A DNA stretch of 64,000 nucleotides from Streptomyces nigrescens (GCA_024349765.1 AP026073.1:3534001-3598000), one strand, 5' to 3'; positions 1-11,041 are shown, numbered from the stretch's first letter. The notes: a model not told the origin generated them from the letters alone. Program-made: numbers and translations.

Positions 1-573
1 CGGGCCACCACGATCACCCGGGTCCCGGCCGTGTACGACAAGGGCACGGCCGCCGTCATCGTCCAGGAGTCCACCCTCCTCGGCGAGGACGGCCGGCCGC
101 TGATCACCCAGCGGAACCAGATCTTCGTCCGCGGCGAGGGCGGGTTCGGCGGGGACCGCGGTCCCTCCGAGCGTCTCCCCGCACCGGACCGGGAACCCGA
201 CCGGTTGCTGGACCTCCCGACGCTCCGTCAGCAGGCACTGCTCTACCGGCTCGCAGGTGACGGGAACCCGCTGCACGCCGATCCCGCCACCGCCCGCCGT
301 GCCGGCTACGACCGCCCCGTCCTGCACGGGCTGTGCACCTTCGGGATGGCGGTCAAGGCCGTCACCGACCGCCTGCTGGGCGGGGACGCCACCCGCATCG
401 CGGCGTGCCGTACGCGCTTCGCGGGCGTGTTCTTCCCCGGCGAGACCCTGCGGCTGCGCATCTGGGCCGCATCCGAAGGGGACGAGGGCGGCGCCGGCTA
501 CCGGCTCACGGCCACGGCAGCGGACCGCGACGACGCCCCCGTCCTCACCGACGCCCGACTCACCACACGCTGA
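1..573 (+). CDS. MaoC-like (R)-enoyl-CoA hydratase, C-terminal part
   Basis: The frame is already open at base 1, so the gene is cut by the window edge; 190 residues are visible. It carries the hydratase-2 signature: a YRLAGDGNPLHADPATA stretch, with the Asp and His that act as catalytic pair in this family, followed by PVLHGLCTFG. Hot-dog hydratases of this type add water to 2-enoyl-CoA during beta-oxidation, and double-hot-dog members serve sterol side-chain and fatty acid breakdown. A KstD-like dehydrogenase begins 75 bases downstream, which supports a catabolic role, probably on steroid-like acyl-CoA. The substrate cannot be read from the sequence. The internal GTG at 31 is probably not the true start. 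Confidence 0.85.
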   Translation, partial: RATTITRVPAVYDKGTAAVIVQESTLLGEDGRPLITQRNQIFVRGEGGFGGDRGPSERLPAPDREPDRLLDLPTLRQQALLYRLAGDGNPLHADPATARRAGYDRPVLHGLCTFGMAVKAVTDRLLGGDATRIAACRTRFAGVFFPGETLRLRIWAASEGDEGGAGYRLTATAADRDDAPVLTDARLTTR

Positions 574-648
574 TCCGGCCGCCGTTCCACCTGCCACCGC
601 CCCGGCGCGCCGTGCTCCGGGCCGGACCGACACGACGAGGTTGACGCG

Positions 649-2328
649 ATGAACAACACCTGGGACCACACCTACGACGTGGTGGTGGTCGGCTCCGGCG
701 CGGCGGGAATGGCCGCGGCCCTCACCGCCCGCCTGCGCGGACTGACCGCCCTCGTGGTGGAGAAGACCGCCGTCTACGGCGGCACCACCGCCCTGTCCGG
801 CGGCGCGGTCTGGGTACCGAACAACTTCCACCTGGACGAAGCCGGGCTCGGCGACACCCCCGAGAAGGCCCGCGCCTACCTCGACGCCACCGTAGGCGAC
901 CGGGTCCCCGCCGACCGCAAGGACGCCTACCTCGCGCACGGACCGCGCATGGTGAAGGAGTTCCACGACCGCACGGCCGTGCAGTTCGTCTACACCCCCG
1001 GCTACTCCGACTACTACCCCGAGCGGCTCGGCGGCTACCCCCAGGGCCGCTCCATCGAACCGCGGATCTTCGACCTGAAGAAGCTCCCGCCCGAGCAGCG
1101 TGCCACCCTGCGCCGGGCGGGGCTGCCCACCTACGGACTGACCATCACCTCCAAGGACTTCCGCCACCTGAACATGGTCGGGCGCACCTGGGCCGGCAAG
1201 CGGACCTCGGCCAAGGTCGGCGCCCGGGCCGTCAAGGCCCTGCTGACCGGCCAGAAGCCGCTGGCCCTCGGCGAGGCGCTGATCGCCCGGATGCGGCGCT
1301 CGCTGGACCTGCTCGGCGGCGACCTGTGGCTGTCCGCACCGCTGACCGGTCTGGTGGAGGAGAACGGCCGGATCGCCGGCGTCCGGGTCACCCTCGGCAA
1401 CCGGGAGCTGGCGGTCCGCGCGACCGGGGGTGTGGTCCTCGCCTCGGGCGGCTTCTCGCACCACCAGCAGCTGCGCGAGAAGTACCTGCCCGCACCCACC
1501 TCCACCGAGTGGAGCGCCGCGGCCGAGGGCCAGACCGGCGACGGCCTGGAACTGGGCCTGGCCGCCGGCGCCGCCGTCGACCTGATGGACCGGGTCTGGG
1601 GCGCGCCCTCCGTGGTGCCGCCCGATGGCAAGCCGTTCTTCCTCGTCGCCGACCGCGGCGTGCCGGGGATGGTGATCGTCGACTCGGCGGGGGAGCGCTA
1701 CGCCAACGAGGCCGCCCCGTACCACGAGTTCGTCGACGCGATGTACGCCCACGACCGGCCCGAGGCGACCGCCGTGCCGTCCTGGCTGATCCTCGATGCC
1801 ACCTCGAAGTCCCGCTACCTCTTCATGGGGCTGTTCCCGGGCCAATCGTTCCCCAGGCCATGGCTGGAGACCGGATTCGTCAAGAAAGCCGCCTCCGTCG
1901 AGGAGTTGGCCACACGGATCGGCGCCGCCCCGGAGCGGCTGCGCGCCACCGTGGACCGCTTCAACGGCTTCGCCCGCGCCGGCCGCGACGAGGACTTCCA
2001 CCGCGGCGACAGCGTCTACGACCGCTACTACGGCGATCCGACACTGCCCAACCCCAACCTGGCGCCGCTCGAGAAGGGGCCGTACTACGCGATCCCGGTG
2101 CACCCGGGCGACATCGGCACCAAGGGCGGCCTGGTCACCGACGCCACGGCCCGGGTGCTGCGGGAGGACGGCACGGTGATCGACGGCCTGTACGCCTCCG
2201 GCAACGTCTCGTCCGCGGTCATGGGAGAGACCTACCCGGGGCCCGGCGCGACCATCGGCCCCGCCATGACCTTCAGCTGGCTGGCGGCCCACCACATCGC
2301 GCACACCCGTTCCCACGGCACGCACTGA
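649..2328 (+). CDS. kstD: FAD-dependent 3-ketosteroid delta1-dehydrogenase-like protein
   Basis: A 559-residue flavoprotein of the fumarate reductase/KstD superfamily. The FAD dinucleotide-binding motif GSGAAG lies at residues 15-20 and is followed by EKTAVYGGTTALSGG. The C-terminus has YPGPGATIGPAMTFSW with the Tyr at about residue 529; KstD enzymes keep a catalytic Tyr and Gly in this position. An AAPY segment in the substrate domain also fits KstD. The family removes C1 and C2 hydrogens from 3-ketosteroids, the step that leads to ring A/B opening. Length is as usual. It lies in an apparent operon with SDRs, a CoA ligase and a Baeyer-Villiger enzyme. Related delta4-dehydrogenases or other 3-keto-terpenoid dehydrogenases cannot be excluded. 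Confidence 0.85.
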   Translation: MNNTWDHTYDVVVVGSGAAGMAAALTARLRGLTALVVEKTAVYGGTTALSGGAVWVPNNFHLDEAGLGDTPEKARAYLDATVGDRVPADRKDAYLAHGPRMVKEFHDRTAVQFVYTPGYSDYYPERLGGYPQGRSIEPRIFDLKKLPPEQRATLRRAGLPTYGLTITSKDFRHLNMVGRTWAGKRTSAKVGARAVKALLTGQKPLALGEALIARMRRSLDLLGGDLWLSAPLTGLVEENGRIAGVRVTLGNRELAVRATGGVVLASGGFSHHQQLREKYLPAPTSTEWSAAAEGQTGDGLELGLAAGAAVDLMDRVWGAPSVVPPDGKPFFLVADRGVPGMVIVDSAGERYANEAAPYHEFVDAMYAHDRPEATAVPSWLILDATSKSRYLFMGLFPGQSFPRPWLETGFVKKAASVEELATRIGAAPERLRATVDRFNGFARAGRDEDFHRGDSVYDRYYGDPTLPNPNLAPLEKGPYYAIPVHPGDIGTKGGLVTDATARVLREDGTVIDGLYASGNVSSAVMGETYPGPGATIGPAMTFSWLAAHHIAHTRSHGTH

Positions 2329-2350
2329 CCTGAGAGAAGGAGCAGACACC

Positions 2351-4007
<1,657 letters not shown>

Positions 4008-4049
4008 GCAGCTGAGGTGGGACATGGGGCCGGTGGGGAGGAATCATCG

Positions 4050-5621
4050 ATGAGCAGTGGCGCACGGACGGTCGCCCGGCTCGTGGACTGGGCCGCGGAG
4101 CGGTACGGGGAGGGGGAGGCCCTCGTCTTCGGCGCGGACCGCTGGACGTTCGCGGAACTGCGCGAGCGGGTCGCCCGGACGGCACGCGCGGTGATCGCGC
4201 AGGGGGTGCGTCCCGGCGACCCGGTCGCCGTGTGGGCGCCCAACAGTGCCCGCTGGGTGGTGGCCGCGCTGGGTGCCGTGGCGGCGGGTGGGGTGCTGGT
4301 TCCGGTGAACACCCGCTACAAGGCGGCCGAGGCCGCAGACATCCTGCGCCGCTCCCGCGCCCGTCTGCTCTTGACCGAGCACGACTTCCTGGGCACGGAC
4401 TACCGCGCGTTGCTCGCAGACTCAGGGGAGGAACTGCCCCTGCTGGAGCGGACGGTGGCCCTGCACGACTCGGACTGGGACCGGTTCCTGGCGGGTGCGG
4501 AGCGGGTGACTGAGGCGGAGCGGCTGGCCCGCACCAACGCCGTCACCCCCACCGACCCCGCCGACATCCTCTTCACCTCCGGTACCACCGGCCGCCCCAA
4601 AGGCGTGCCCACCACCCATGAGCAGAACCTGCGCGTCTACGACGCCTGGGCCCGCGCGGTCACCCTCCGACGGGGCGACCGCTACCTCCTGGTCAACCCG
4701 TTCTTCCACACCTTCGGCTACAAGGCAGGCATCCTCGCCTGCCTGCTGTACGGGGCCACGATCGTCCCGGAGCAGGTCTTCGACGCGGAGACGGTCCTGG
4801 GCCGGATGCAGGCCGAGCGGATCTCCGTCCTGACCGGCGCGCCCACGGTCTTCACCTCGCTCATCCACCACCCCGGACGCGAGGCGTACGACCTGACCTC
4901 GATGCGGCGGGCCGTCACGGGCGCGGCGAACATCCCCACCGAACTCATCGAGCAGATACGGACGTTCCTCGGCGCGCGGCACGTCAGCACCGCATACGGA
5001 CTGACCGAGTCGACGGGCGTGGTGACGATCTGCGCACCGCACGAGTCCCCGCGGACCCTGGCCCGTACCTGCGGAACCGCCCTGGAGGGCACCGAACTGC
5101 GCATCGACGCACCACCCGGGGAACCCGGCGAGATCCTCACCCGCGGCCACCATGTGATGCACGGCTATCTCGACGACCCCGAAGCCACCGCCGAGGCCGT
5201 CGATGCGGACGGCTGGCTGCACACCGGGGATGTCGGCGTGCTGGACGAGCGTGGGTTCCTGCGGATCACCGACCGGCTCAAGGACATGTTCGTGGTGGGC
5301 GGGTTCAACGTGTACCCCGCAGAGGTGGAGCAGGTGCTGCGCGGCCATCCGGCCGTCGTGGACGCGGCGGTCGTGGGCACGCCGGACGGGCGACTGGGGG
5401 AGGTCGGCGTCGCGTACTGCGTGCCGGCGGCCGGGGCCCGGATCGACGCGGCGGAACTGACCGCGTACACGCGGGAGCGCCTCGCCAACTTCAAGGCCCC
5501 CCGCGCCTTCCACTCCGTGACCGCACTCCCGCACAACGCGGCGGGGAAGGTCGACAAGGGTGCCCTGCGACGGCTGGTGCGCTCCGCCGGACACCCCCTG
5601 GACGAGGAGACACGCACGTGA
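4050..5621 (+). CDS. Acyl-CoA synthetase (ANL superfamily, FadD3-like)
   Basis: A 523-residue adenylate-forming ligase. The phosphate loop FTSGTTGRPKG is near residues 175-185. YGLTEST, TGDVG and the hinge DRLKDMFVVGGFNVYPAEVE follow, and a terminal NAAGKVDKG carries the catalytic Lys. The start at 4050 is chosen because GGGGAGGA lies 8 bases upstream; a longer frame from 4017 lacks this. Such enzymes activate carboxylates to acyl-CoA. From memory, the N-terminal part recalls FadD3, which activates the C/D-ring propionate of steroid breakdown. Its place in a kstD operon agrees, but an unrelated carboxylate is possible. Confidence 0.87.
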   Translation: MSSGARTVARLVDWAAERYGEGEALVFGADRWTFAELRERVARTARAVIAQGVRPGDPVAVWAPNSARWVVAALGAVAAGGVLVPVNTRYKAAEAADILRRSRARLLLTEHDFLGTDYRALLADSGEELPLLERTVALHDSDWDRFLAGAERVTEAERLARTNAVTPTDPADILFTSGTTGRPKGVPTTHEQNLRVYDAWARAVTLRRGDRYLLVNPFFHTFGYKAGILACLLYGATIVPEQVFDAETVLGRMQAERISVLTGAPTVFTSLIHHPGREAYDLTSMRRAVTGAANIPTELIEQIRTFLGARHVSTAYGLTESTGVVTICAPHESPRTLARTCGTALEGTELRIDAPPGEPGEILTRGHHVMHGYLDDPEATAEAVDADGWLHTGDVGVLDERGFLRITDRLKDMFVVGGFNVYPAEVEQVLRGHPAVVDAAVVGTPDGRLGEVGVAYCVPAAGARIDAAELTAYTRERLANFKAPRAFHSVTALPHNAAGKVDKGALRRLVRSAGHPLDEETRT

Positions 5622-7237
5622 TCGACAGCAACAGCAGCACCGAGTCCGTCGACGTCATGGTCGTCGGAGCAGGCGTCACCGGCCTGTACGCCGTGCACAG
5701 ACTGCGCGGCCTCGGCTACCGCGTACGGGGCTTCGAGCGCGGGGACGACGTGGGCGGTGTCTGGTACTGGAACCGTTACCCGGGCGCCCGCTGCGACGTG
5801 GAGTCCGTCGACTACTCGTACTCCTTCGACGAGGACCTCCAGCAGGAGTGGGACTGGAGCGAGAAGTACGCCGCCCAGCCGGAGATCATGCGCTATCTGC
5901 GCCATGTCGCCGACCGCTTCGACCTCCGCCGCAGCTACACCTTCGCCACCTCGGTGACCTCGGTCGAGCTGGACGAGGAGACGTTGCGCTGGACGGTGCG
6001 CACGGACCGCGGCCAGGTGGTGTCGGCCCGGTTCTGCGTGTTCGCCGTCGGCTGCCTCTCCCGCACCCATCTACCGGACATCCCGGGGGCCGGCGAGTTC
6101 GCCGGCGCCACGTACCACACCGGTGAATGGCCGCACGAGAGCGTGGACTTCACCGGCTTGCGCGTCGGGGTGATCGGCACCGGTTCCTCCGGCATACAGT
6201 CCATCCCGCTGATCGCCGAGCAGGCCGCGCACCTGACCGTCTTCCAGCGCAGCGCCAACTACAGCATCCCGGCCGGCAACGAGCCCCTGGACGACGAGGC
6301 GCGCAGGCGGCAGAAGGCCGGCTACGCCGAGCGGCGGCGGCTGTCCCGGCTCAGCGGCGGCGGCTCGCCGCACATGGCGCACGCGTCCAGGGCGTTCGAG
6401 GTGTCCGAGCGCGAGCGCCGGGCCGCGTTCGCCCGGCGCTGGGAACTGGGGGGCGTGCTGTACGCGAAGACCTTCCCGGACCAGCTGTCGGATCTGAAGG
6501 CCAACGAGGCGGCGCGCGCGTTCTGGGAGGAGAAGGTCCGCGTCCTCATCGACGACCCGGAGGTCGCCGACCTCCTGGTCCCCACCGACCACCCGATCGG
6601 CACCAAGCGGATCGTCACCGACTCGGACTACTACGCGACGTTCAACCGCGACAACGTGCGCCTGGTCAGCCTGCGCGAGAACCCGATCCAACGGATCGAC
6701 GGCGCCGGGATCGTGCTGGCGGACGGCACCGTGGTGGAGCTGGACGCGATCGTGTTCGCGACCGGTTTCGACGCGATGACCGGCGCGGTCGACCGGATCG
6801 ACGTGCGCGGCCGCGACGGCCGGAAGCTCACGGACGTCTGGCGGGAGGGCCCGCGCACCTACCTGGGCCTGGCGGTCAACGGCTTCCCGAACCTGTTCAA
6901 CCTCACCGGGCCCGGCAGCCCGTCCGTCCTGGCCAACGTGGTCCTCTGCGCCGAGCAGCACGGTGACTGGCTCACCGACTGCCTGCGCCACCTCGATGCC
7001 CATGGCTACCTCGCGATCGAGGCGCGCGAGGAGTCCGTCGAGCAGTGGGTCACGGAATGCCGCGAGCGGGCGGCCACGACCTTGTACCCCTCGGCGAACT
7101 CCTGGTACCTCGGGGCCAACATCCCCGGAAAGCCACGGGTGTTCATGCCCTTCATCGGCGGGCTCGGGGCATACGGGGAGATCATCGCGGACGTGGCGGA
7201 CCAGGGGTACAGGGGGTTCGACCTGATCAGGGACTGA
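5618..7237 (+). CDS. Flavin-containing Baeyer-Villiger monooxygenase
   Basis: A 539-residue class B monooxygenase that starts with GTG inside the stop of the CoA ligase gene (GTGA overlap), so translation is coupled. It has two Rossmann motifs, GAGVTG at 17-22 and GTGSSG at 187-192, and between them the Baeyer-Villiger fingerprint FAGATYHTGEWP at 161-172 (FxGxxxHxxxW). The GGVWYWNRYPGARCD segment is typical of cyclohexanone/steroid monooxygenases. The reaction is NADPH- and O2-dependent insertion of oxygen next to a ketone to give an ester or lactone. Convergent esterase genes just downstream could hydrolyse the product. Substrate class (17-ketosteroid, cyclic terpenoid ketone) is inferred from context only. 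Confidence 0.9.
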   Translation: MIDSNSSTESVDVMVVGAGVTGLYAVHRLRGLGYRVRGFERGDDVGGVWYWNRYPGARCDVESVDYSYSFDEDLQQEWDWSEKYAAQPEIMRYLRHVADRFDLRRSYTFATSVTSVELDEETLRWTVRTDRGQVVSARFCVFAVGCLSRTHLPDIPGAGEFAGATYHTGEWPHESVDFTGLRVGVIGTGSSGIQSIPLIAEQAAHLTVFQRSANYSIPAGNEPLDDEARRRQKAGYAERRRLSRLSGGGSPHMAHASRAFEVSERERRAAFARRWELGGVLYAKTFPDQLSDLKANEAARAFWEEKVRVLIDDPEVADLLVPTDHPIGTKRIVTDSDYYATFNRDNVRLVSLRENPIQRIDGAGIVLADGTVVELDAIVFATGFDAMTGAVDRIDVRGRDGRKLTDVWREGPRTYLGLAVNGFPNLFNLTGPGSPSVLANVVLCAEQHGDWLTDCLRHLDAHGYLAIEAREESVEQWVTECRERAATTLYPSANSWYLGANIPGKPRVFMPFIGGLGAYGEIIADVADQGYRGFDLIRD

Positions 7238-7273
7238 CGCTGAGATGTGCCTGGTGGGCCTCCGGCACAGCGG

Positions 7274-7313
7274 TGCGCCCCGCCCTCACCGTCTCTCGTG
7301 AGGGCGGGGCGCA
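7274..7313. terminator. Bidirectional hairpin between convergent genes
   Basis: A 16-bp perfect GC-rich stem (TGCGCCCCGCCCTCAC, 7274-7289, with its complement at 7298-7313) and an 8-base loop lie between the stop of the monooxygenase gene and the stop of the convergent esterase gene. No T-run follows, as is common for Streptomyces terminators. Confidence 0.75.
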
Positions 7314-7336
7314 TGCGCACGCCCCTCGCGTGGCGG

Positions 7337-8251
7337 TCAGTCCACCTCAAGTGCCGTGCGCAGCGCCGTGAAGGCGGTTTCGCAGGCCGCGGCCGCCTCG
7401 GGCAGCGCGGCGGCCATGGACAGGAAGCCGTGGAACATCCCGGCGTAGTGGTGGGCCTCCACCGGGACCCCGGCCGCGGTGAGGGCCTCCGCGTAGGCCA
7501 GGCCCTCGTCCCGCAGGGGGTCGAAACCGGCGGTGACGACGTACGCCGGCGGCAGCCCGGACAGATCGGTGCAGGCCAGGGGAGCGGCATACGGGGCAGT
7601 CCGGTCTGCGGGTGCCGGCAGGTACCGGTCCCAGTACCAGCGCAGATGGTCGGCGGTGAGGAAGTACCCCCGGCCGTTCGCGCGGTGCGAGGGCCGGGAG
7701 CGGGCGGGGTCGAGCATCGGGTAGTAGAGCGCCTGGAAGGCGATCCCCGGCCCGCCCCGGTCACGGGAGAGCAGGGTCAGCACCGTGGCGAGGTTGGCGC
7801 CCGCGCTGTCCCCGGCGACGGCGATCCGACGGCCGGGGAAGGTCGTCGCCGCCCACAGCAGAGCCGTGTACGCGTCCTCCGGAGCGGCGGGGAAGGGGTG
7901 CTCGGGGGCGCGGCGGTAGTCCACGGAGACGACGACCGCGCCCGTGGCGTCCGCGATCGCCCGGCAGAAGCCGTCGTGGCTGTCGAGGTCGCACAGGACG
8001 AAGCCGCCGCCGTGGCAGAACAGGACCACCGGCGCGCTCTCGTGAGCGCTGCCGTGATAGACGCGCACGGGCACCCCGTCCGCATCCTCGTCCCGCACGC
8101 GGGCCACGGCGACCGGCGAGACCGCGGGGGTGGGCCGGGCGGCGAAGAAGGCCCGCACCTCGCCGATGTCCGTCATCTCCGTCCCCAGTGCTGGGAAGTT
8201 GGCGGTGGCCAGGTCGATCACCGCCTGGACCTCGGGACGGGGCCGGGTCAT
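7337..8251 (-). CDS. Alpha/beta hydrolase, HSL-type esterase
   Basis: A 304-residue hormone-sensitive-lipase family esterase. The oxyanion motif HGGG stands before FVLCDLDSHD, and the nucleophile elbow is GDSAG. The acid lies in DPLRDEG and the catalytic His in GMFHGF. Its ATG overlaps the stop of the upstream SDR gene by 4 bases (ATGA), which indicates translational coupling. Enzymes of this family cleave short-chain or bulky carboxyl esters. Facing a Baeyer-Villiger monooxygenase gene, it may open the ester or lactone made there. The cytosolic location is inferred from the lack of a signal peptide. Confidence 0.87.
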   Translation of the reverse strand: MTRPRPEVQAVIDLATANFPALGTEMTDIGEVRAFFAARPTPAVSPVAVARVRDEDADGVPVRVYHGSAHESAPVVLFCHGGGFVLCDLDSHDGFCRAIADATGAVVVSVDYRRAPEHPFPAAPEDAYTALLWAATTFPGRRIAVAGDSAGANLATVLTLLSRDRGGPGIAFQALYYPMLDPARSRPSHRANGRGYFLTADHLRWYWDRYLPAPADRTAPYAAPLACTDLSGLPPAYVVTAGFDPLRDEGLAYAEALTAAGVPVEAHHYAGMFHGFLSMAAALPEAAAACETAFTALRTALEVD

Positions 8252-9012
8252 GCGTCCACCCCCTTGTGCCCGAAGACCGGCATGCGTCCCGCGGACGCCC
8301 CGCCGTCCACCGCAAGCTCGGCGCCGGACAGGTACGACGCCTCATCGGAGGCGAGGAACGCGACGAGACGGGCGACCTCCTCGGGCTCTCCCACCCGCCC
8401 GAGCGGAGCGCCCGGGTGCTTGGTGGTCCCCAAGTGGGCGGTCATCGCCGTGGCGATGGCCCCGGGGTGGACGGAGTTGACGCGGATGCCGTCCGCGCCG
8501 AGCTCCAGCGCGGCCGTCCTGGTGAGCCCCCGCAATCCCCACTTCGCGGCCCCGTACGCGCCGTGCCCCCAGATGCCCTGCAGGCCGGCCTGCGAGGAGA
8601 TGTTGACGATGGACCCGCCGCCACCGGCCTTCATCGCCGCGGCGACGGCGCGGACGCCGAGGAACGGGCCGATCAGGTTGACCCGCAGGAGCGCCTCCAG
8701 CCGGGCCGGGTCCTCCGCCACGATGGGCGAGGTGGTGTAGATCGCGGCGTTGTTCACGAGTACGTCGAGCCGGCCGAAGCCGTCCACGGCGGCGGCCACG
8801 GCAGCCTCCCAGGACTTCTCGTCGGTCACGTCGTGCCGCACGAACCGGGCGGCGGAGCCGAGGGACGCGGCCACCGCCCGGCCCTCGGCTTCCCGTACGT
8901 CGGTCAGGACGACCTTCGCCCCGAGGGCGGCGAACAACCGTGCCTCGGCCTCGCCCATCCCGCGTGCCGCGCCGGTGACGAGCGCGACCTTTCCTGTCAG
9001 ATCGACGGACAT
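8248..9012 (-). CDS. SDR oxidoreductase, hydroxysteroid dehydrogenase-like
   Basis: A 254-residue classical SDR with TGAARGMG at 13-20, NNAA for the NNAG element, a catalytic Ser, YGAAKWG, and a GAELAVDGG terminus. It is close in layout and motifs (GAARGMGEAEARLFAALGAKVVL, RFVRHDVTDE) to the SDR at 3237-4007, which suggests duplication or a shared steroid-type substrate. An AGGAGG-like site precedes the ATG. It lies between two esterase genes on the minus strand and is coupled to the downstream one. Confidence 0.86.
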   Translation of the reverse strand: MSVDLTGKVALVTGAARGMGEAEARLFAALGAKVVLTDVREAEGRAVAASLGSAARFVRHDVTDEKSWEAAVAAAVDGFGRLDVLVNNAAIYTTSPIVAEDPARLEALLRVNLIGPFLGVRAVAAAMKAGGGGSIVNISSQAGLQGIWGHGAYGAAKWGLRGLTRTAALELGADGIRVNSVHPGAIATAMTAHLGTTKHPGAPLGRVGEPEEVARLVAFLASDEASYLSGAELAVDGGASAGRMPVFGHKGVDA

Positions 9013-9168
9013 CAGCGGTCCTCCTGGTTGCGGACGCTCGGAAGGAGCCCCGTGTCCCGCCGACAGGGGCCGCCCCGGAGCCTGCCGCTCCCGGGCCCGG
9101 AGGCGGCACCGTCCTTTCCCGGTGAGTGGGAGTTCGTCGCGCCGGGGACCGGGACCGCCGGCGAAGCG

Positions 9169-10116
9169 TCAGCTGACCTGGTCGAGCAGATCGGTGATGT
9201 CCGCGAAGACCCGGTCTCCCGCCGTCGCGGCGGCGGGGGAGAGGGTGTCGAGGGTGAGGAATCCGTGGACCAGTCCGGCCTCGCAGCGGTGTCTGACCGG
9301 AACGTCCGCGGCGGCCAACCGGGCGGCATAGGCGTCGCCCTCATCCCGGAGGGGATCGTGCTCCGCGGTGATGACAACCGCGGGCGGCAGCCCGCTGAGG
9401 TCGGCGGCGTACAGCGGGCTGACACCGGGATCGGCGCGCCGCGACGGGTCGGGGACCCATTGCTCGGCCCCCCACGCGACATCGTCGGTCGCCAGGCCCC
9501 AACCAGTGGCCTTCGATCGCGCGCTGGGACAGGAGAGGGTCAGATCGGTGTTGGGATATGCCAGGATCTGGGCGGCCGGCAGCGGTCCGCCCTCGTCGCG
9601 CAGGCGCAGACAGGCGAGCGCGGCGAGGTTCCCGCCGGAGCTGTCACCCATGACGACGATCGGGCCGGCGATCCCGCTGCTGGCACCTCCGTCGGCCGCT
9701 GCCCACCGGATGGCATCCACACAGTCATCGACGGCAGCCGGCCACGGGTGCTCCGGAGCCCGGCGGAAGTCGACGCTCAGCACCGCCGTATCGGTCGTGA
9801 GTGCCAAGCGGCGGCACAGCCGGTCGTGCGACTCCAGATCCCCGATCGTCCACATCCCCCCATGAAGGAACACCACCAGCGCCCGGACCGCCACCGAAGG
9901 CCGGTAGCGGCGGGCCCGTACGGCAGCCGCGCCGACCGCGAGATCCTCGACATGGGCGACCTCGGGGCCCGGCGGCCGGACGTCGACGCGGAGCCGTTGG
10001 GCACGCCGCAACTCCGTCGCGCCCACGGCACGCGCGGGGAGTCCGGGGTCCTGCCGAACGGCCCTGACGAAGGCGGCCAGTTCGGCATCGGCGAGGGAGG
10101 GATCGATCGGTTCCAT
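9169..10116 (-). CDS. Alpha/beta hydrolase, HSL-type esterase
   Basis: A 315-residue hormone-sensitive-lipase family hydrolase, a second copy of the type found at 7337-8251. The oxyanion motif is HGGM rather than HGGG, the nucleophile elbow is GDSSGG, the acid is in EHDPLRDEG and the catalytic His in GLVHGF. It is probably the first gene of a three-gene minus-strand unit (esterase, SDR, esterase). The 156-base gap to the SDR shows no clear hairpin. Two esterases with one SDR next to a Baeyer-Villiger enzyme suggest ester cleavage followed by alcohol oxidation. Confidence 0.85.
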   Translation of the reverse strand: MEPIDPSLADAELAAFVRAVRQDPGLPARAVGATELRRAQRLRVDVRPPGPEVAHVEDLAVGAAAVRARRYRPSVAVRALVVFLHGGMWTIGDLESHDRLCRRLALTTDTAVLSVDFRRAPEHPWPAAVDDCVDAIRWAAADGGASSGIAGPIVVMGDSSGGNLAALACLRLRDEGGPLPAAQILAYPNTDLTLSCPSARSKATGWGLATDDVAWGAEQWVPDPSRRADPGVSPLYAADLSGLPPAVVITAEHDPLRDEGDAYAARLAAADVPVRHRCEAGLVHGFLTLDTLSPAAATAGDRVFADITDLLDQVS

Positions 10117-10141
10117 GCGGGCCAGGATGCCACCTTGATCC

Positions 10142-10178
10142 GAACGGTTCCCGGCCCTTCCTGGGCCGGGAACCGTTC
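10142..10178. terminator. Perfect 16-bp hairpin terminator
   Basis: The arms GAACGGTTCCCGGCCC (10142-10157) and its exact complement (10163-10178) are separated by 5 bases. The hairpin begins 14 bases after the stop of the minus-strand NmrA-like gene and so very likely ends that transcript. It also lies just upstream of the esterase start at 10116. Confidence 0.8.
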
Positions 10179-10192
10179 GTGCCGGGCCCGGC

Positions 10193-11041
10193 TCAGCGGA
10201 AGATGTGGAGGTTCTCGTCCACCCATGTGCGCAGGGTCAGCGGCGCTGTGCCGGTGATCTTCTGGACGGAGTCGGAGATCTTCCAGTCCCAGGCGGCCGA
10301 CTGGCGCTTGAGCTCCAGAAGGGCATCGAGGCGCGGGCCGCCCCAGCCGAGGCGGTCGAATTCTGCCTGGGTTTCGGCGGTGGTGCGCTCGACGACCTTG
10401 ATCTGCCGGCCGAGGGCCTCGCCGATGATCTCGCCCTGCCGCTGCGGGCTGAGGGCTTCGCCGCCGGTCAGGGTGTAGGCCCGGCTCTCGTGGCCGGAGG
10501 CGGTGAGGACCTTGGCGGCCACGGAGGCGATGTCCCGTGGGTGGATCATGGCCGAGACCGGGTCGCCTTCCGTGACATACATGGTCCGCTCCTTGCCGAT
10601 GGTGTCGGCGTAACCGTGGAGGTAGACCATGAAGGTGCCGGGACGCAGGATGGTCCACTCCATACCGGACTCCTGGACGACCCGCTCGCCGGCGCGGTGG
10701 CCGGAGGAGAGCGGGTCGGTGGCACCGAAGCCGACGCCGCTGGTGGACAGTTTGACCAGGTGCTTGACACCGGCCTTGCGGGCGGCGGCGACGAGGGTGG
10801 TCTCCTGGACCGGGCCTTCGGGGCCGTAGCCCGGCGGGACGACGAAGACGCGCTCGACGCCGGCGAGGGCGGCGGGCAGAGTTTCCGGCTTGTCGAAGTC
10901 GCCGGCGACGACCTCGATGCCGGTGGGGAGGTTCGCCTTCTCGGGCGAACGGGTCATGGCCCGCACCGCCACGCCTTCGGCGGCGAGCTGTGCGACGAGT
11001 TCGCTGCCGACGTTGCCGGTGGCGCCGGTAACCAGAATCAC
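10193..11041 (-). CDS. NmrA-like NAD(P)-binding protein (atypical SDR)
   Basis: A 282-residue Rossmann protein that starts MILVTGATGNVGSEL. The GTG at 11041 is preferred because GAAGGAGA lies just upstream; the frame continues open far upstream but there it overlaps the efflux-pump gene in another frame. GATGNVG at 5-11 is the dinucleotide loop, and EWTILRPGTFM is typical of NmrA/YwnB-type atypical SDRs, which lack the Tyr-x3-Lys pair. Members act as quinone or nucleotide-sugar reductases or as redox sensors. A DHA2 efflux pump is encoded 71 bases upstream on the same strand, so the two are probably co-expressed in response to a toxic compound. The substrate is unknown. Confidence 0.82.
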   Translation of the reverse strand: MILVTGATGNVGSELVAQLAAEGVAVRAMTRSPEKANLPTGIEVVAGDFDKPETLPAALAGVERVFVVPPGYGPEGPVQETTLVAAARKAGVKHLVKLSTSGVGFGATDPLSSGHRAGERVVQESGMEWTILRPGTFMVYLHGYADTIGKERTMYVTEGDPVSAMIHPRDIASVAAKVLTASGHESRAYTLTGGEALSPQRQGEIIGEALGRQIKVVERTTAETQAEFDRLGWGGPRLDALLELKRQSAAWDWKISDSVQKITGTAPLTLRTWVDENLHIFR

